Assembly (NCBI RefSeq): GCF_036241575.1
Contig: NZ_CP108455.1
Span: 3,654,001 to 3,718,000 of the forward strand
Direction: 5' to 3'
Source of the DNA: Streptomyces sp. NBC_01267
GTDB taxonomy: Bacteria; Actinomycetota; Actinomycetes; Streptomycetales; Streptomycetaceae
Length of the DNA stretch: 64,000 nt
Shown here: positions 25,313-34,353 of the stretch, in pieces
Position numbering within the stretch: the stretch's first letter is position 1
How the letters are laid out: each line of letters starts with the position of its first letter
Translations under genes and position numbers: made by a program
Notes under the pieces: model-generated
The model's database searches: none
What the model saw: the letters and a program-made list of their open reading frames with translations, nothing else
What the model was told of the DNA's origin: nothing

Positions 25313-27139
25313 ATGAGCGAACCGGCGGACTGCGACAGACCCGGGTCAGTACCTGCGGCACTGGACCTGCCCATGACCGCGCAGGCCCTCGACCGCTACC
25401 GGTCACGGGGCCGCACCCTCTCGCTGACCGGCGCGGGCACCTGGATTCTGTGGGCCGTCGCTGTCCTGGTCGGGCCGGGAACTCTCGGAGGTCTTACTCC
25501 GCTCCTCGGGATCACCGCCCTGACCCTCGTACTGACCGGGCTCGGCACCCTGCTGCGGGCCCGGACGATGCGGCGGACACTCGCGGCCCGGCCCTGGGTG
25601 GCGTGCCGCGCGGATGCGGCCCCGTACCAGTGGCTGGGCAGCGCGACCGCGGTGGTGCTGTGCGACCCGCAGGACGGCGGGCTTACGGTGCTGAACATTT
25701 CCGCTCAGCGACAGCGCCTGCATCTGGCGCTGCCCGGACCGGACGGGGTGCTGTGGTGGTGCGGCGACCCGAAGTCGGGCGGCGTGCTCATGCGACCGGG
25801 CACCTGGCAGTTGGTGCGCGGCACCCCGATCCGGCGCCGGCACATCAGAGAACGGCTCGCGCGGGCGGCGCAGGCGCGGGGGCTCATGGCCCTGCCCCCG
25901 CCTTCACAGCCCCAGCCCCACCTCCAGCCACAACCATGGCCCCAGCAGCCCCCCGTCGCCGCAGGCCCGCCGACCTCGGCCCCGGCCGCCGGTAGCCCGT
26001 TCCAGGACGGGCACGGACGGCGACGGCGGTTCGGGATCTTCCGGTGGGTCGCCCTGCTGGGGGCCGTCCTTCTGGGGTTCGGGATATACGCCGAGGTGGC
26101 GTCGGAGCACGATCCGCAGATCGACCTGCACGTGGTGAGCGAGAGCCCGGCCGGACACTGCACGGTCCGGTGGACCGACCCCTGGGAACACCGCACCCGC
26201 ACCGGTCCGTTCCGGTGCGACCCGGACCGGGGCGCGCTGCTCGCCGACTGGGACACCGGCTGGCTGGTGTCGTACGGACCGTGGAAGGGCGACCTCTACA
26301 ACTCCGACCTGATCGGCAGCCCCGCCAACGACGCCGTCGTCCCGATCGAGCTCATCGGCCTGCTGATCTCCGGCGGGGGGCTCGTGGGCGGCACGGTCGC
26401 CTCCGTACGCAGACGGCGTCCAGGAGCACACGCGGCAGGCGCCGCACATGCGAAGGCGATGGGGACGGCGGCGGAGGTGCAGGCCCGGATGAAACCCGGC
26501 GCCGGGCCCCCGGCCCGGACGACCTACGCGGCGCTGGCAGAGCGGGCGCGACTCCAGCACGTCGCGGATGAACGCGCGCGTCCCGAGGCCGATGTCCGCG
26601 AAGTGGCGTGGTGGCGGGTGCGGGGGCTGCGCAGGACCAGCGGGCTGACGGCCGTCGCAGGTGCGCTGGGCGTGGCCGTCCTCCCCTGGGTGGTGTACGC
26701 CGTCCGGGGCGGGATCCCGTTCAACATGAAGGTGCTCGCGGTGGTGTGGGCCGCCCTCGCCGTGCTCAATTCCTGGCGGGCGTGGAACAACGGGATCCCG
26801 GCCGCCCGCCTGATCGCCCGCGCGGCCCGCGCCCCCGTACCGGTGCCGAAGCGGTACGTGCTGCTGTCCGCTCCCGACGGCAGCAAGCACGCCCTGGTCC
26901 TCTTCCCCCCGTACGGCGGGGACGACGACCAGCCCGAGGCGATGATCCAGCTGGTGCCCGGAAACGCGAAGAAGCCCTGGCGCGGGCTGCCCGGCGAGCC
27001 GGTCGGCACGGTGGAGCTGCGCGGCTGGGTCGACGTGAACCCGCCGGTGGTCGTGGGGTGGATCGACGGCCGGGCGTACTGGCCCCAGGAGCCGTACCAG
27101 GAACTGAACCCGAACAGCCCGGACCTGTCGGGGTTCTGA
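25313..27139 (+). CDS. Large multi-pass membrane protein of unknown function
   Basis: 608 residues from ATG 25313, with GGGGGA nearby. Membrane helices cluster in three places: WILWAVAVLVGP / ITALTLVLTGLGTLL (~40-85), FRWVALLGAVLLGFGIYA with ELIGLLISGGGLVGG (~245-365), and VAGALGVAVLPWVVYAV plus LAVVWAALAVLNSW (~445-490). Between them are a Pro/Gln-rich loop (QPQPHLQPQPWPQQP) and PH-like soluble segments (AAPYQWLGSATAVVLCDPQDGG). Two regions look like tandem versions of one module (ILNISAQRQRLHL... and KRYVLLSAPDGSKHALVLF). No enzyme motif is seen. Confidence 0.65.
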   Translation: MSEPADCDRPGSVPAALDLPMTAQALDRYRSRGRTLSLTGAGTWILWAVAVLVGPGTLGGLTPLLGITALTLVLTGLGTLLRARTMRRTLAARPWVACRADAAPYQWLGSATAVVLCDPQDGGLTVLNISAQRQRLHLALPGPDGVLWWCGDPKSGGVLMRPGTWQLVRGTPIRRRHIRERLARAAQARGLMALPPPSQPQPHLQPQPWPQQPPVAAGPPTSAPAAGSPFQDGHGRRRRFGIFRWVALLGAVLLGFGIYAEVASEHDPQIDLHVVSESPAGHCTVRWTDPWEHRTRTGPFRCDPDRGALLADWDTGWLVSYGPWKGDLYNSDLIGSPANDAVVPIELIGLLISGGGLVGGTVASVRRRRPGAHAAGAAHAKAMGTAAEVQARMKPGAGPPARTTYAALAERARLQHVADERARPEADVREVAWWRVRGLRRTSGLTAVAGALGVAVLPWVVYAVRGGIPFNMKVLAVVWAALAVLNSWRAWNNGIPAARLIARAARAPVPVPKRYVLLSAPDGSKHALVLFPPYGGDDDQPEAMIQLVPGNAKKPWRGLPGEPVGTVELRGWVDVNPPVVVGWIDGRAYWPQEPYQELNPNSPDLSGF

Positions 27140-27180
27140 CCACCCCGCGTCCTGACCCGGCGTGATCCAAACGAGAGGCC

Positions 27181-27729
27181 CTAGCCGAAGCGTTCCTCCC
27201 GGTACGCCCGCCACCGCTGCATCATCGTCCCCAGCTCGCCCTCCAGGAACTCGAAGAAGGCCAGCGTCTCGCCCATCCTGCGCCCCGCGGGCGAGTCCGG
27301 GCCGAGGTTCTCGACGCCCTCGCGCAGGGTGTTCTCCCAGCGCCTGAGCACCAGGTCGCGGTTGGTCAGCGACTCGTACCACTGGTCGCTGTGCACCCGG
27401 AAGCGGTCCCGGCGTGATCCCGGTTCCCGTTCGCGGGTGATCATGTTCACCTGCGCGAGGTAGCGGACGGCGCCGGAGATCGCGGCGGGGCTGACCTTGA
27501 GCTGCTCGCCCAGTTCGGCCGTGGTCAGCGCGCCCGAGTCGGAGGCGAGCACCGCGGCGAAGATGCGGGACGGCATCCGCTGCATGCCCGCCTCGGTGAG
27601 CTGGGCGGCGAAGCGTTCGACGAACCGGGAGACCGCGTCGTCCACAGGCTGTGCACGGCCGGGGCCATGAGAACCGTCCGCACCGTCGGCCGTGTCGGCT
27701 CCGTCCGGTCCGGCGTGCTTCGTCGTCAT
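27181..27729 (-). CDS. GbsR/MarR-family transcriptional regulator
   Basis: 182 residues from ATG 27729, with GGGGAGACGA upstream. After a disordered N-terminus it carries the winged helix (MPSRIFAAVLASDSGALTTAELGEQLKVSPAAISGAVRYLAQ) and wing (REREPGSRRDRFRVHSDQWY). A C-terminal helical region follows (MGETLAFFEFLEGELGTMMQRW) as in GbsR-like MarR proteins. It is divergent from an ABC exporter operon. The near-perfect palindrome at 27859-27874 is its likely operator, so it probably represses the exporter. Confidence 0.85.
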   Translation of the reverse strand: MTTKHAGPDGADTADGADGSHGPGRAQPVDDAVSRFVERFAAQLTEAGMQRMPSRIFAAVLASDSGALTTAELGEQLKVSPAAISGAVRYLAQVNMITREREPGSRRDRFRVHSDQWYESLTNRDLVLRRWENTLREGVENLGPDSPAGRRMGETLAFFEFLEGELGTMMQRWRAYREERFG

Positions 27730-27858
27730 CCTTGGATCGTCTCCCCAACTCGTATCGCGACGGCTCGCGACGGCCGTATCGCGGCAGTCCGTCACGCGAC
27801 AGCCTGCCCGCATCGCGGTCCCGAGTTTATACGGCTCCTTTTCATACGCTTCCTTAAC

Positions 27859-27874
27859 TTCACAACTTTGTGAA
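27859..27874. promoter_or_regulatory. Palindromic operator TTCACAA-CT-TTGTGAA
   Basis: Two exact 7-bp arms flank CT. The site lies in the AT-rich divergent region, 20 bases before the ABC ATPase start and 130 bases before the MarR-family start. Winged-helix dimers of this family bind such spaced palindromes. Assignment to the adjacent regulator is by position. Confidence 0.7.
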
Positions 27875-27894
27875 ATCCCGGTACTTTCAGAAGC

Positions 27895-28980
27895 ATGACC
27901 CTGGCCGATCCTGCCGACGACGTAGCCGTCGAAGTAACCGCACTGCACAAGTCGTTCGGGCGGACCCCCGCCCTGGACGGCCTCGACCTCACCGTCCGGA
28001 CCGGCGAGGTCCACGGCTTCCTGGGCCCCAACGGATCCGGGAAGTCCACCACCGTCCGCGTCCTGCTCGGACTGCTGCGCGCGGACTCGGGCACCACCCG
28101 GCTGCTCGGGCGCGACCCGTGGCACGACGCGGTGGAACTGCACCGGCGCATCGCCTACGTGCCGGGCGACGTCACCCTGTGGCGGAGCCTCAGCGGCGGC
28201 GAGATCATCGACCTGTTCGGCAGGCTGCGCGGCGGGCTCGATCCGGTGCGGCGGGCCTCGCTCGTCGAGCGGTTCGAGCTGGACCCGACGAAGAAGGGCC
28301 GTACGTACTCCAAGGGCAACCGGCAGAAGGTCGCCCTGGTCGCCGCGTTCGCGTCCGACGTGGACCTGCTGATCCTCGACGAGCCGACCTCCGGTCTCGA
28401 CCCGCTGATGGAGGAGGTCTTCCAGCAGTGCGTACGGGAGGAACGCGACCGGGGGCGGACCGTGCTGCTGTCCAGCCACATCCTGAGCGAGGTCGAATCG
28501 CTCTGCGACCGGGTGAGCATCATCCGCAAGGGGCGGACCGTGGAGACCGGTTCGCTCGACGAGCTGCGGCATCTGACCCGGACCGCCATCGTCGCCGAAC
28601 TGGCGCGCGTGCCCGACGGGCTGGCGCAGCTGGCCGGGGTGCACGACCTCGACGTCCGCAGCACCCACCTCCAGGGCGCCGACGTCCAGGGAACTCACGT
28701 CCGGCTCCAGGTCGAGACGGACCAGCTGGACGCGGTACTCAGATCGCTCAGCGCCGCCGGGGTGCGGTCGCTGACCAGCGCGCCGCCGACGCTGGAGGAG
28801 CTGTTCCTGCGGCACTACGCGGCCGGGCCGGTCGACCCGCCGGAACCACACCGGAACGCCCGGCCCCCGAACGCCCAGCCGCCGACCACCCCGAGCGGGA
28901 ACGCCTCGCAGCCGAATCCCTCACACCCGGACACCCCGCACGACAACACCCCTGCCGAAGAAGGGACGGTGTCCCGGTGA
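27895..28980 (+). CDS. ABC exporter ATP-binding protein (drug/polyketide antibiotic type)
   Basis: 361 residues from ATG 27895. It has Walker [10 protein letters not shown], a signature loop in the form YSKGNRQKV, Walker [14 protein letters not shown] and the switch His in [11 protein letters not shown]. The C-terminal extension (~300-361) is Pro/Asn-rich and repetitive. This is the DrrA/tetronasin-exporter class of ATPase. It overlaps the permease by 4 bases (GTGA) and is presumably repressed by the divergent GbsR/MarR regulator. Confidence 0.92.
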   Translation: MTLADPADDVAVEVTALHKSFGRTPALDGLDLTVRTGEVHGFLGPNGSGKSTTVRVLLGLLRADSGTTRLLGRDPWHDAVELHRRIAYVPGDVTLWRSLSGGEIIDLFGRLRGGLDPVRRASLVERFELDPTKKGRTYSKGNRQKVALVAAFASDVDLLILDEPTSGLDPLMEEVFQQCVREERDRGRTVLLSSHILSEVESLCDRVSIIRKGRTVETGSLDELRHLTRTAIVAELARVPDGLAQLAGVHDLDVRSTHLQGADVQGTHVRLQVETDQLDAVLRSLSAAGVRSLTSAPPTLEELFLRHYAAGPVDPPEPHRNARPPNAQPPTTPSGNASQPNPSHPDTPHDNTPAEEGTVSR

Positions 28981-30599
28981 CCGCCGTCGCCCTGCCGCCG
29001 CGGGCCGGCACGGCCTCCCGGGGTTCGCGCCCGTTCGCGGGCACCGGGGTCCTGTGGAGGCTGGCCCTGCGCCGCGACCGGATCATGCTGCCGGTCTGGG
29101 CGCTGGCTCTCGGCGGCTCCTACGCGTCCGTCGTCTCCTCCCTCTCCTCGCTGTACGGCACGGCTGCCGAGCGCGCCGATCTCGCCAGGTCCATGAACGC
29201 CAACAGCTCGCTGCGCGCGCTGTACGGGCCCGCGTTCAGCGACTCGCCCGGCGGGCTCACCGCCTGGCGGATGGTCGCCTTCGGGGCCACGCTCGCCGCC
29301 GTACTGAGCCTGGTCGTCGTCGTACGGCACACCCGCGAGGAGGAGGAGACCGGCCGTCAGGAACTGCTCTCCTCGGCCATGGTGGGGCGGCGCGCACCCC
29401 TCACCGCCGCGCTGCTCACCGCGCTCACCGCGCAGGCCGCACTGGCCGCGGTGACGGCCGCGGGTCTGGTCGCGTCCGGTGTACCGGGCCGCGGTTCGGT
29501 GGCGCTGGCCCTCTCCGTGGCGGGTGTCGGGGCGCTCTTCGCCTGCACGGCGGCCATCGCGGCGCAGTTCACCGAGAGCGCGCGGGCCGCGAAGGGGATC
29601 ACCGCTGCGGTGATCGGCGCGGCGTACGTACTGAAGGCGGCGGGCGACGCCACCTCCGACGACGGTTCGGCCGTGTCGACCTGGCTGTCGCCGATCGGCT
29701 GGGCCGAGAACGTACGCCCCTACGCGTCCGAACGCTGGTGGGTGCTGGGGCTCCTGGCGGCAGCCGTCGGTGTCCAGGCCGTCCTCGCGTACGCCCTCGC
29801 GGGCCGCCGTGACGTCGGACTGAGTTTCCTGCCGGCCCGGCCGGGGCCCGCGCGGGGCGGACTCGGCACGGCGGGTGCGCTGGCCCGGCGGCTTCAGCGG
29901 GGCAGCGTCCTCGGGTGGCTCGCCGGGTTCCTGGTGACCGGGGTGGTCTTCGGCGGCATGGCAGACGGCGCCGCGGATCTGGTCAGCGGCAACTCGGGTG
30001 CCAGAGAGATCTTCCAGCGGATGGGCGGCCACGCCGGCCTGACCGATGCGTTCCTCTCGGCGATCACCGGGATGCTGGGCATGGTCACGACGCTGTTCGT
30101 CGTCGCCTCGGTGCTGCGGCTGCACGGCGAGGAGACCTCCCAGCGCGCCGAACCGCTGCTCGCCAACGCGGTCGGCCGGCTGCGCTGGGCCGCGGGCCAT
30201 CTGGTCGTCGCCTTCGCGGGATCGGCGGCCGTACTGCTCGCGGGCGGTGCGGGCATGGCCGTGGGGTACGGGCACCGCCCCGGCCCGGTCGTCGGCGCCG
30301 CCCTGGTGCAGCTCCCCGCGGTCTGGGCACTGGGCGGCCTCACCGTCCTGCTGTACGGAGCCGCCCCGAAGGCCGCACCGGCCGCCTGGGGGGTGGCCGG
30401 GCTCGCCCTGGCCCTGGGGTGGATCGGCCCGGTGCTGAACCTCCCGCAGTGGGCCCTGGACCTGTCACCGTTCGGGCAACTGCCGAAGCTGCCGGGCGCG
30501 GCGATGGACTGGACACCGGTGCTGGTGCTGACCGGGGTCGCGGCGGCGCTGGTGGCCGCGGGCCTGACGGCGCTGCGCCGCCGCGACCTGAGCTGCTGA
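28977..30599 (+). CDS. ABC exporter permease, TnrB2-like
   Basis: 540 residues from GTG 28977, overlapping the ATPase stop. About twelve membrane helices are arranged as two similar halves (each with an [18 protein letters not shown] cytoplasmic segment: [19 protein letters not shown] and [20 protein letters not shown]). This duplicated ~530-residue form is typical of permeases assigned to export of polyketide antibiotics such as tetronasin. The substrate is unknown. Its TGA lies in the first unit of a tandem repeat that runs into the convergent MFS gene. Confidence 0.88.
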   Translation: MTAVALPPRAGTASRGSRPFAGTGVLWRLALRRDRIMLPVWALALGGSYASVVSSLSSLYGTAAERADLARSMNANSSLRALYGPAFSDSPGGLTAWRMVAFGATLAAVLSLVVVVRHTREEEETGRQELLSSAMVGRRAPLTAALLTALTAQAALAAVTAAGLVASGVPGRGSVALALSVAGVGALFACTAAIAAQFTESARAAKGITAAVIGAAYVLKAAGDATSDDGSAVSTWLSPIGWAENVRPYASERWWVLGLLAAAVGVQAVLAYALAGRRDVGLSFLPARPGPARGGLGTAGALARRLQRGSVLGWLAGFLVTGVVFGGMADGAADLVSGNSGAREIFQRMGGHAGLTDAFLSAITGMLGMVTTLFVVASVLRLHGEETSQRAEPLLANAVGRLRWAAGHLVVAFAGSAAVLLAGGAGMAVGYGHRPGPVVGAALVQLPAVWALGGLTVLLYGAAPKAAPAAWGVAGLALALGWIGPVLNLPQWALDLSPFGQLPKLPGAAMDWTPVLVLTGVAAALVAAGLTALRRRDLSC

Positions 30600-30692
30600 G
30601 CCCGGGGTCCCTCTCAGCCCGGGGTCCGTCTCAGCCCGGCCCCTCTCGGCCGGGGGTCCCGCTCAGCCCGGTCCCGCTCAGCCCGGGGCCGG
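30597..30692. repeat. 15/17-bp tandem repeat (six units) bridging two convergent stop codons
   Basis: Units begin at 30597, 30614, 30631, 30646, 30663 and 30678, each close to TCAGCCCGGGGTCCCTC. The permease stop (TGA 30597-30599) opens the first unit. The MFS stop on the other strand (30678-30680) opens the last. Confidence 0.85.
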
Positions 30693-32108
30693 CGTGGCCG
30701 CCGCGTCCTCCGGGGGTGCGGCCGAGCGCAGCGGCACCTCCCGTACGTACCAGGCGACCGCGCACCCCACCGCGGCCAGCACCGCGCACCCGGCCGCCAC
30801 CCCGTGCAGCCCGCTCGCCGCCGCCTCCGGGAAGCCCGCGGCGCCCGCCGTACGGCCACCGAGTCGGGAGGTGAACACCGCGCCCAGCAGCGAAACCCCG
30901 AGCGAGCCGCCGATCGTCCGCAGCAGCATGACGGTGCCGCTGGCCGCCCCCATGTCACGCGGTTCGGCGCTGTTCATCGTGATGACCATCGTGCTCTGCA
31001 TCAGGAACCCGATGCCGAACCCCACCACGACGGTGAGCGCCGAGGCGACCACCGTCCCGGTGTGCGCGCCGAGCAGCAGCAGGAGCAGCGCGCCCAGCGT
31101 CAGGACGGCCCCGCCCAGGAGGGGGTAGACGCGGTAGCGGCCGGTGCGGCTGATCAGCCGGCCGACCGTCAGCTGCACGGCGAGCATGGCGAACATCAGC
31201 GGGAGCAGCAGCAGCCCCGTCTCCGTCGCCTCCGCGCCGCCGACCAGTTGCAGGTACTGCGGCAGGTACGTCATGACGCCGAGCATGACCGCGCCGGAGA
31301 GGAAGCTCAGGATCTGGGCGAGGGTGAAGTTGCGGTCGCGGAAGAGGCGTGGCGGGATGACGGGTTCGGCCGCGGTGCGTTCGACCCGTACGAACCAGAC
31401 CGGTGCGGCCACCCCGACCGCCCCCAGCGCCAGGATCTGCGGCGAGGACCAGGCGTACGTGGAGCCGCCCCAGGTACCGAGCAGCGTGAGCGCCAGGATG
31501 CCGGTGGTCAGCAGCAGGACGCCCGCGACGTCGATCCGCGCCCTGATCCGCTCGCTGCGCAGCGGAACGCACAGGCCGACGATCAGCAGGGCCGCCGCCC
31601 CCGCGGGCACATTGACGTAGAACGTCCAGCGCCAGCTCAGCCGGTCGGTGAGGAACCCGCCGATCAGCGGGCCGCCGATGAACGCCACCGGCATGATCAC
31701 GCCGATCATCGACTGGACGCGCCCGCTCTCGCGCGGCTCGATCAGCACACCGATGACGGCCATCGCACCGACCATCAGGCCGCCCGCGCCCAGCCCCTGG
31801 AGCGCGCGGAAGGCGATGAGCTGCGCCATGGACTGCGCGAGTCCGCAGAGCATCGAACCGGCCAGGAAGAGCGCGACCGCGGCGAGGAAGGCGCCCTTGC
31901 GGCCGTACAGATCGCCGACCTTGCCCCAGACCGGGGTGGCGACCGCGGTGCAGAGCAGATACGCCGTCACCACCCAGGAGAGATGGTCGAGTCCGCCGAG
32001 ATCGCGCACGATCGTGGGCAGGGCGGTCCCGACGACGAGGCCGTCGAGCATGGCCAGGAACATGCCGAGCAGCAGCCCGAGGACACCGAGTCTCAGTCGT
32101 GCGTCCAT
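30678..32108 (-). CDS. DHA2-family MFS multidrug transporter
   Basis: 476 residues from ATG 32108 with about fourteen membrane helices. The first helix and loop (MLDGLVVGTALPTIVRDLGG, LSWVVTAYLL), motif A (GKVGDLYGRKG) and motif C-like segment (IGPPL-type as MPVAFIGGPLIGGFLTD) are typical of DHA2 proton-coupled drug exporters. It follows the FMN reductase gene by 5 bases on the same strand, so both are expressed together, probably under the divergent TetR regulator. Confidence 0.93.
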   Translation of the reverse strand: MDARLRLGVLGLLLGMFLAMLDGLVVGTALPTIVRDLGGLDHLSWVVTAYLLCTAVATPVWGKVGDLYGRKGAFLAAVALFLAGSMLCGLAQSMAQLIAFRALQGLGAGGLMVGAMAVIGVLIEPRESGRVQSMIGVIMPVAFIGGPLIGGFLTDRLSWRWTFYVNVPAGAAALLIVGLCVPLRSERIRARIDVAGVLLLTTGILALTLLGTWGGSTYAWSSPQILALGAVGVAAPVWFVRVERTAAEPVIPPRLFRDRNFTLAQILSFLSGAVMLGVMTYLPQYLQLVGGAEATETGLLLLPLMFAMLAVQLTVGRLISRTGRYRVYPLLGGAVLTLGALLLLLLGAHTGTVVASALTVVVGFGIGFLMQSTMVITMNSAEPRDMGAASGTVMLLRTIGGSLGVSLLGAVFTSRLGGRTAGAAGFPEAAASGLHGVAAGCAVLAAVGCAVAWYVREVPLRSAAPPEDAAATPAPG

Positions 32109-32113
32109 GGCGG

Positions 32114-32740
32114 TCAGCCCTGGTAGGGGCGGACGGCCTTGGCGTCACGCAACGCGTGTGCCCACCAGGTGAGTTGGTCGAGCATCGAGGTGGCCGCCGC
32201 GTCGCTCGCCGGGTCCCTGACCTGCCCCTCCTCGTCGAAGCAGCTCCAACCGCCGTGGAAACTCACGGTGTTGCGCACGGTCACCGCGTGCAGCTCGGCC
32301 AGCACCCCCCGCAGGTGCTCCACCGCGCGGAGCCCGCCGGACACCCCTCCGTACGAGACGAACGCGACGGGCTTGGCGTGCCATTCGGTGTGGTGCCAGT
32401 CGATGGCGGCCTTCAGCGGCGCCGGGTAGCTGTGGTTGTACTCGGGCGTGACGATCACGAACGCGTCGGCCGCCGCCAGCCGGGGCGAGATCGCGGCGAG
32501 CGCCTCGGTGGTCCCTGCGGGCGGGGGGCTCCCGAACGCCGGGAGCACCGTGGGCAGCGGGATCTCGGCCAGGTCGACGGTTTCGGCGGCCAGATCGGTG
32601 TGCCGGTCGAGATGGCCGCGCATCCAGTCGGCCACGACGGGGGCGAACCGGCCCTCGCGGGTGCTGGCCACGATCATCGCGACGCTCAGACGGTCCTCGC
32701 CGGGGCGGGTACGGGTATCGGCCGGGCTGTTCTCGCTCAT
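32114..32740 (-). CDS. NADPH-dependent FMN reductase (flavodoxin-like)
   Basis: 208 residues from ATG 32740, with TGGGGGACCC upstream. It has the flavodoxin-like phosphate loop SVAMIVASTREGRFAPVVADW, the flavin-contact motif VTPEYNHSYPAPLKAAIDW and the YGGVSGGLRAVEHLR segment, diagnostic of the FMN_red (ChrR/azoreductase-like) family. It reduces quinones, azo compounds or other electrophiles with NAD(P)H. The operon with an MFS exporter and a divergent TetR suggests a detoxification module. Confidence 0.9.
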   Translation of the reverse strand: MSENSPADTRTRPGEDRLSVAMIVASTREGRFAPVVADWMRGHLDRHTDLAAETVDLAEIPLPTVLPAFGSPPPAGTTEALAAISPRLAAADAFVIVTPEYNHSYPAPLKAAIDWHHTEWHAKPVAFVSYGGVSGGLRAVEHLRGVLAELHAVTVRNTVSFHGGWSCFDEEGQVRDPASDAAATSMLDQLTWWAHALRDAKAVRPYQG

Positions 32741-32791
32741 GGGTCCCCCAGGGTTCGGCCCGCGTCGGCAGCGTGTACGCCGTATCGGGAT

Positions 32792-32845
32792 GCGTACAAC
32801 GTACACACCAGCGCGTACGCCGTCCACCGCTGATACGTTGTACAC
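32792..32845. promoter_or_regulatory. Divergent promoter with inverted TACAACGTA boxes
   Basis: TACAACGTA (32795-32803) recurs as its reverse complement TACGTTGTA (32834-32842), immediately before the TetR ATG at 32846. The second box overlaps a likely -10 (TACGTT) about 7 bases from the ATG, with no ribosome site, suggesting a leaderless, autoregulated TetR transcript. Confidence 0.6.
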
Positions 32846-33586
32846 ATGACGGCCGAAGAGCACGCGCAGCCCCAGCGGCAGAAGTCCCTCTGGGAACGGC
32901 TCGACCGCCCGGCCCCCGCGCCCCGCGCCTCGCTCTCCCCCCGGCAGATCGCCGACGCCGCGGTACGGATCGCCGACGCCGAGGGGCTCACCGCCGTGAC
33001 GATGCGCCGACTGGCCACGGAGCTGGGCGTGGCCCCCATGGCCGCGTACCGCTACGTCTCCGGCAAGGACGAACTGCTGGAGCTGATGATCGACCGGGTC
33101 TACGTGGACGCCGACCTCTTCGGCGACGCCACCGGCTGGCGGGAGACCCTGCGCGCCCTCGCGCTCGGCACCCGGCAACTCGTCCTGGCCCACCCCTGGC
33201 TGGGCCAGCTCGCCTCACCGCGGGCATCGGTCGCGCTGACCCCCGGCCGGTTCGCCGTACTGGAGCGGGCACTGACCTCGCTGGACGGCCTCGGCCTCGA
33301 CCCGGACACGATGCACGCGGTCTTCGTCACCGTCAGCTCCTTCACCCTCGGCCAGGCGTACGCAGAGGTCGCGATGCGACAGCTGATGGCAGCCGAGGGC
33401 TGGGCCAGCGGCGACGACGTACGCGGAGCGCTGGCCCCGCAGATGACGTACCTGATGAACACCGGCAAGTACCCGACGTACCGCAAGGTGCTCCAGGGGA
33501 GCGCGCGCAAGGACGACCCGCTCTGGCAGTTCGAGACCGGACTCGACTGCGTGCTGGACGGGATCGCGGCCCGGACGGGGATCTGA
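32846..33586 (+). CDS. TetR-family regulator (TetR_C / tetracycline-repressor-like C-terminus)
   Basis: 246 residues from ATG 32846. The helix-turn-helix is IADAAVRIADAEGLTAVTMR then LATELGVAPMAAYRYVSGKD. The C-terminal domain (LTPGRFAVLERALTSLDGLGLDP...YLMNTGKYPTY) fits the tetracycline-repressor-type ligand domain. It is divergent from the FMN reductase/MFS genes and flanked by inverted operator boxes, so it probably represses both itself and them in response to a drug-like ligand. Confidence 0.9.
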   Translation: MTAEEHAQPQRQKSLWERLDRPAPAPRASLSPRQIADAAVRIADAEGLTAVTMRRLATELGVAPMAAYRYVSGKDELLELMIDRVYVDADLFGDATGWRETLRALALGTRQLVLAHPWLGQLASPRASVALTPGRFAVLERALTSLDGLGLDPDTMHAVFVTVSSFTLGQAYAEVAMRQLMAAEGWASGDDVRGALAPQMTYLMNTGKYPTYRKVLQGSARKDDPLWQFETGLDCVLDGIAARTGI

Positions 33587-33653
33587 GCGGCGGGCCCGTC
33601 CGGAGCCGGCCGGCGGCGGCGATCCACCCGGCCGCGACCCGGCCGACGGACGC

Positions 33654-34262
33654 TCAGCGGATGTAGCTCTTGAGCTCCTCGGTGTCCAGGTCGATACCCA
33701 CCGGGTCGGGCAGCTTCAGCTTCGCGCCGAAGTCCACCCCGTGCTTGTCCCGGTAGCGACCGCTCGCCGGGTCCGGGTCGCTGAACACGGTCACCGTGCA
33801 CGCGTCACGGTCGATCAGCAGATACAGCGGAATCCCGGCGCCCGCGTAGGCGGCGGGCTTCTCCTTGCGGTCGCGGCGGTCGGTGTCGGAGTCGGAGTCG
33901 GAGTCGTACGAGGTGATCTCGACGGTCATCAGCACGCCGTCCGGTTCGGCCCACTCCCCCTGTCCGGCGAAGTTCCCGATCCGGGCGAGGGAACCGGCCG
34001 GACGCGCCCGGCCGTTGCCGTGCGAATCGACCTTCAGACCCAGGCCACCTGCGTACAGCCCCAGTTCGGGCCGGAGCTGCATGCACCGCTTCTGCAGCCA
34101 CCTGACGATCTCGGAGTGATTCCCGTCCGTCATGCCTCTGACGCCGATCCGTCCGTCGATGAACTCCAAGCGGACCGCGTCGGACTCCCGGTCGACGAGT
34201 TCGGCGATCCGCTCGAACTCGTCGACCGTCATCTGTGACGTGTGCTCTGTCCTGCCCGCCAT
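33654..34262 (-). CDS. Uma2 family (PD-(D/E)XK endonuclease-like) protein
   Basis: 202 residues from ATG 34262, with AAGGGGG upstream. It reads VRLEFIDGRIGVRG, then EPDGVLMTVEITSYDS with the PD..E core, then KPAAYAGAGIPLYLLIDRD. These are the conserved elements of Uma2/DUF820 proteins, which have a restriction-endonuclease fold. Such proteins are abundant in Streptomyces, their function is unknown and many are not tied to restriction. A DSDSDSDTDRRDRKEK insert is a charged low-complexity loop. Confidence 0.88.
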   Translation of the reverse strand: MAGRTEHTSQMTVDEFERIAELVDRESDAVRLEFIDGRIGVRGMTDGNHSEIVRWLQKRCMQLRPELGLYAGGLGLKVDSHGNGRARPAGSLARIGNFAGQGEWAEPDGVLMTVEITSYDSDSDSDTDRRDRKEKPAAYAGAGIPLYLLIDRDACTVTVFSDPDPASGRYRDKHGVDFGAKLKLPDPVGIDLDTEELKSYIR

Positions 34263-34353
34263 GCGGCGCCCCCTTACGTGCGGGCAGCCAGTGTGAACGG
34301 GCCACAGCCCCACCGGACGGACACCAGCCCCTTCCCACTCGTCCGAGTGACCG

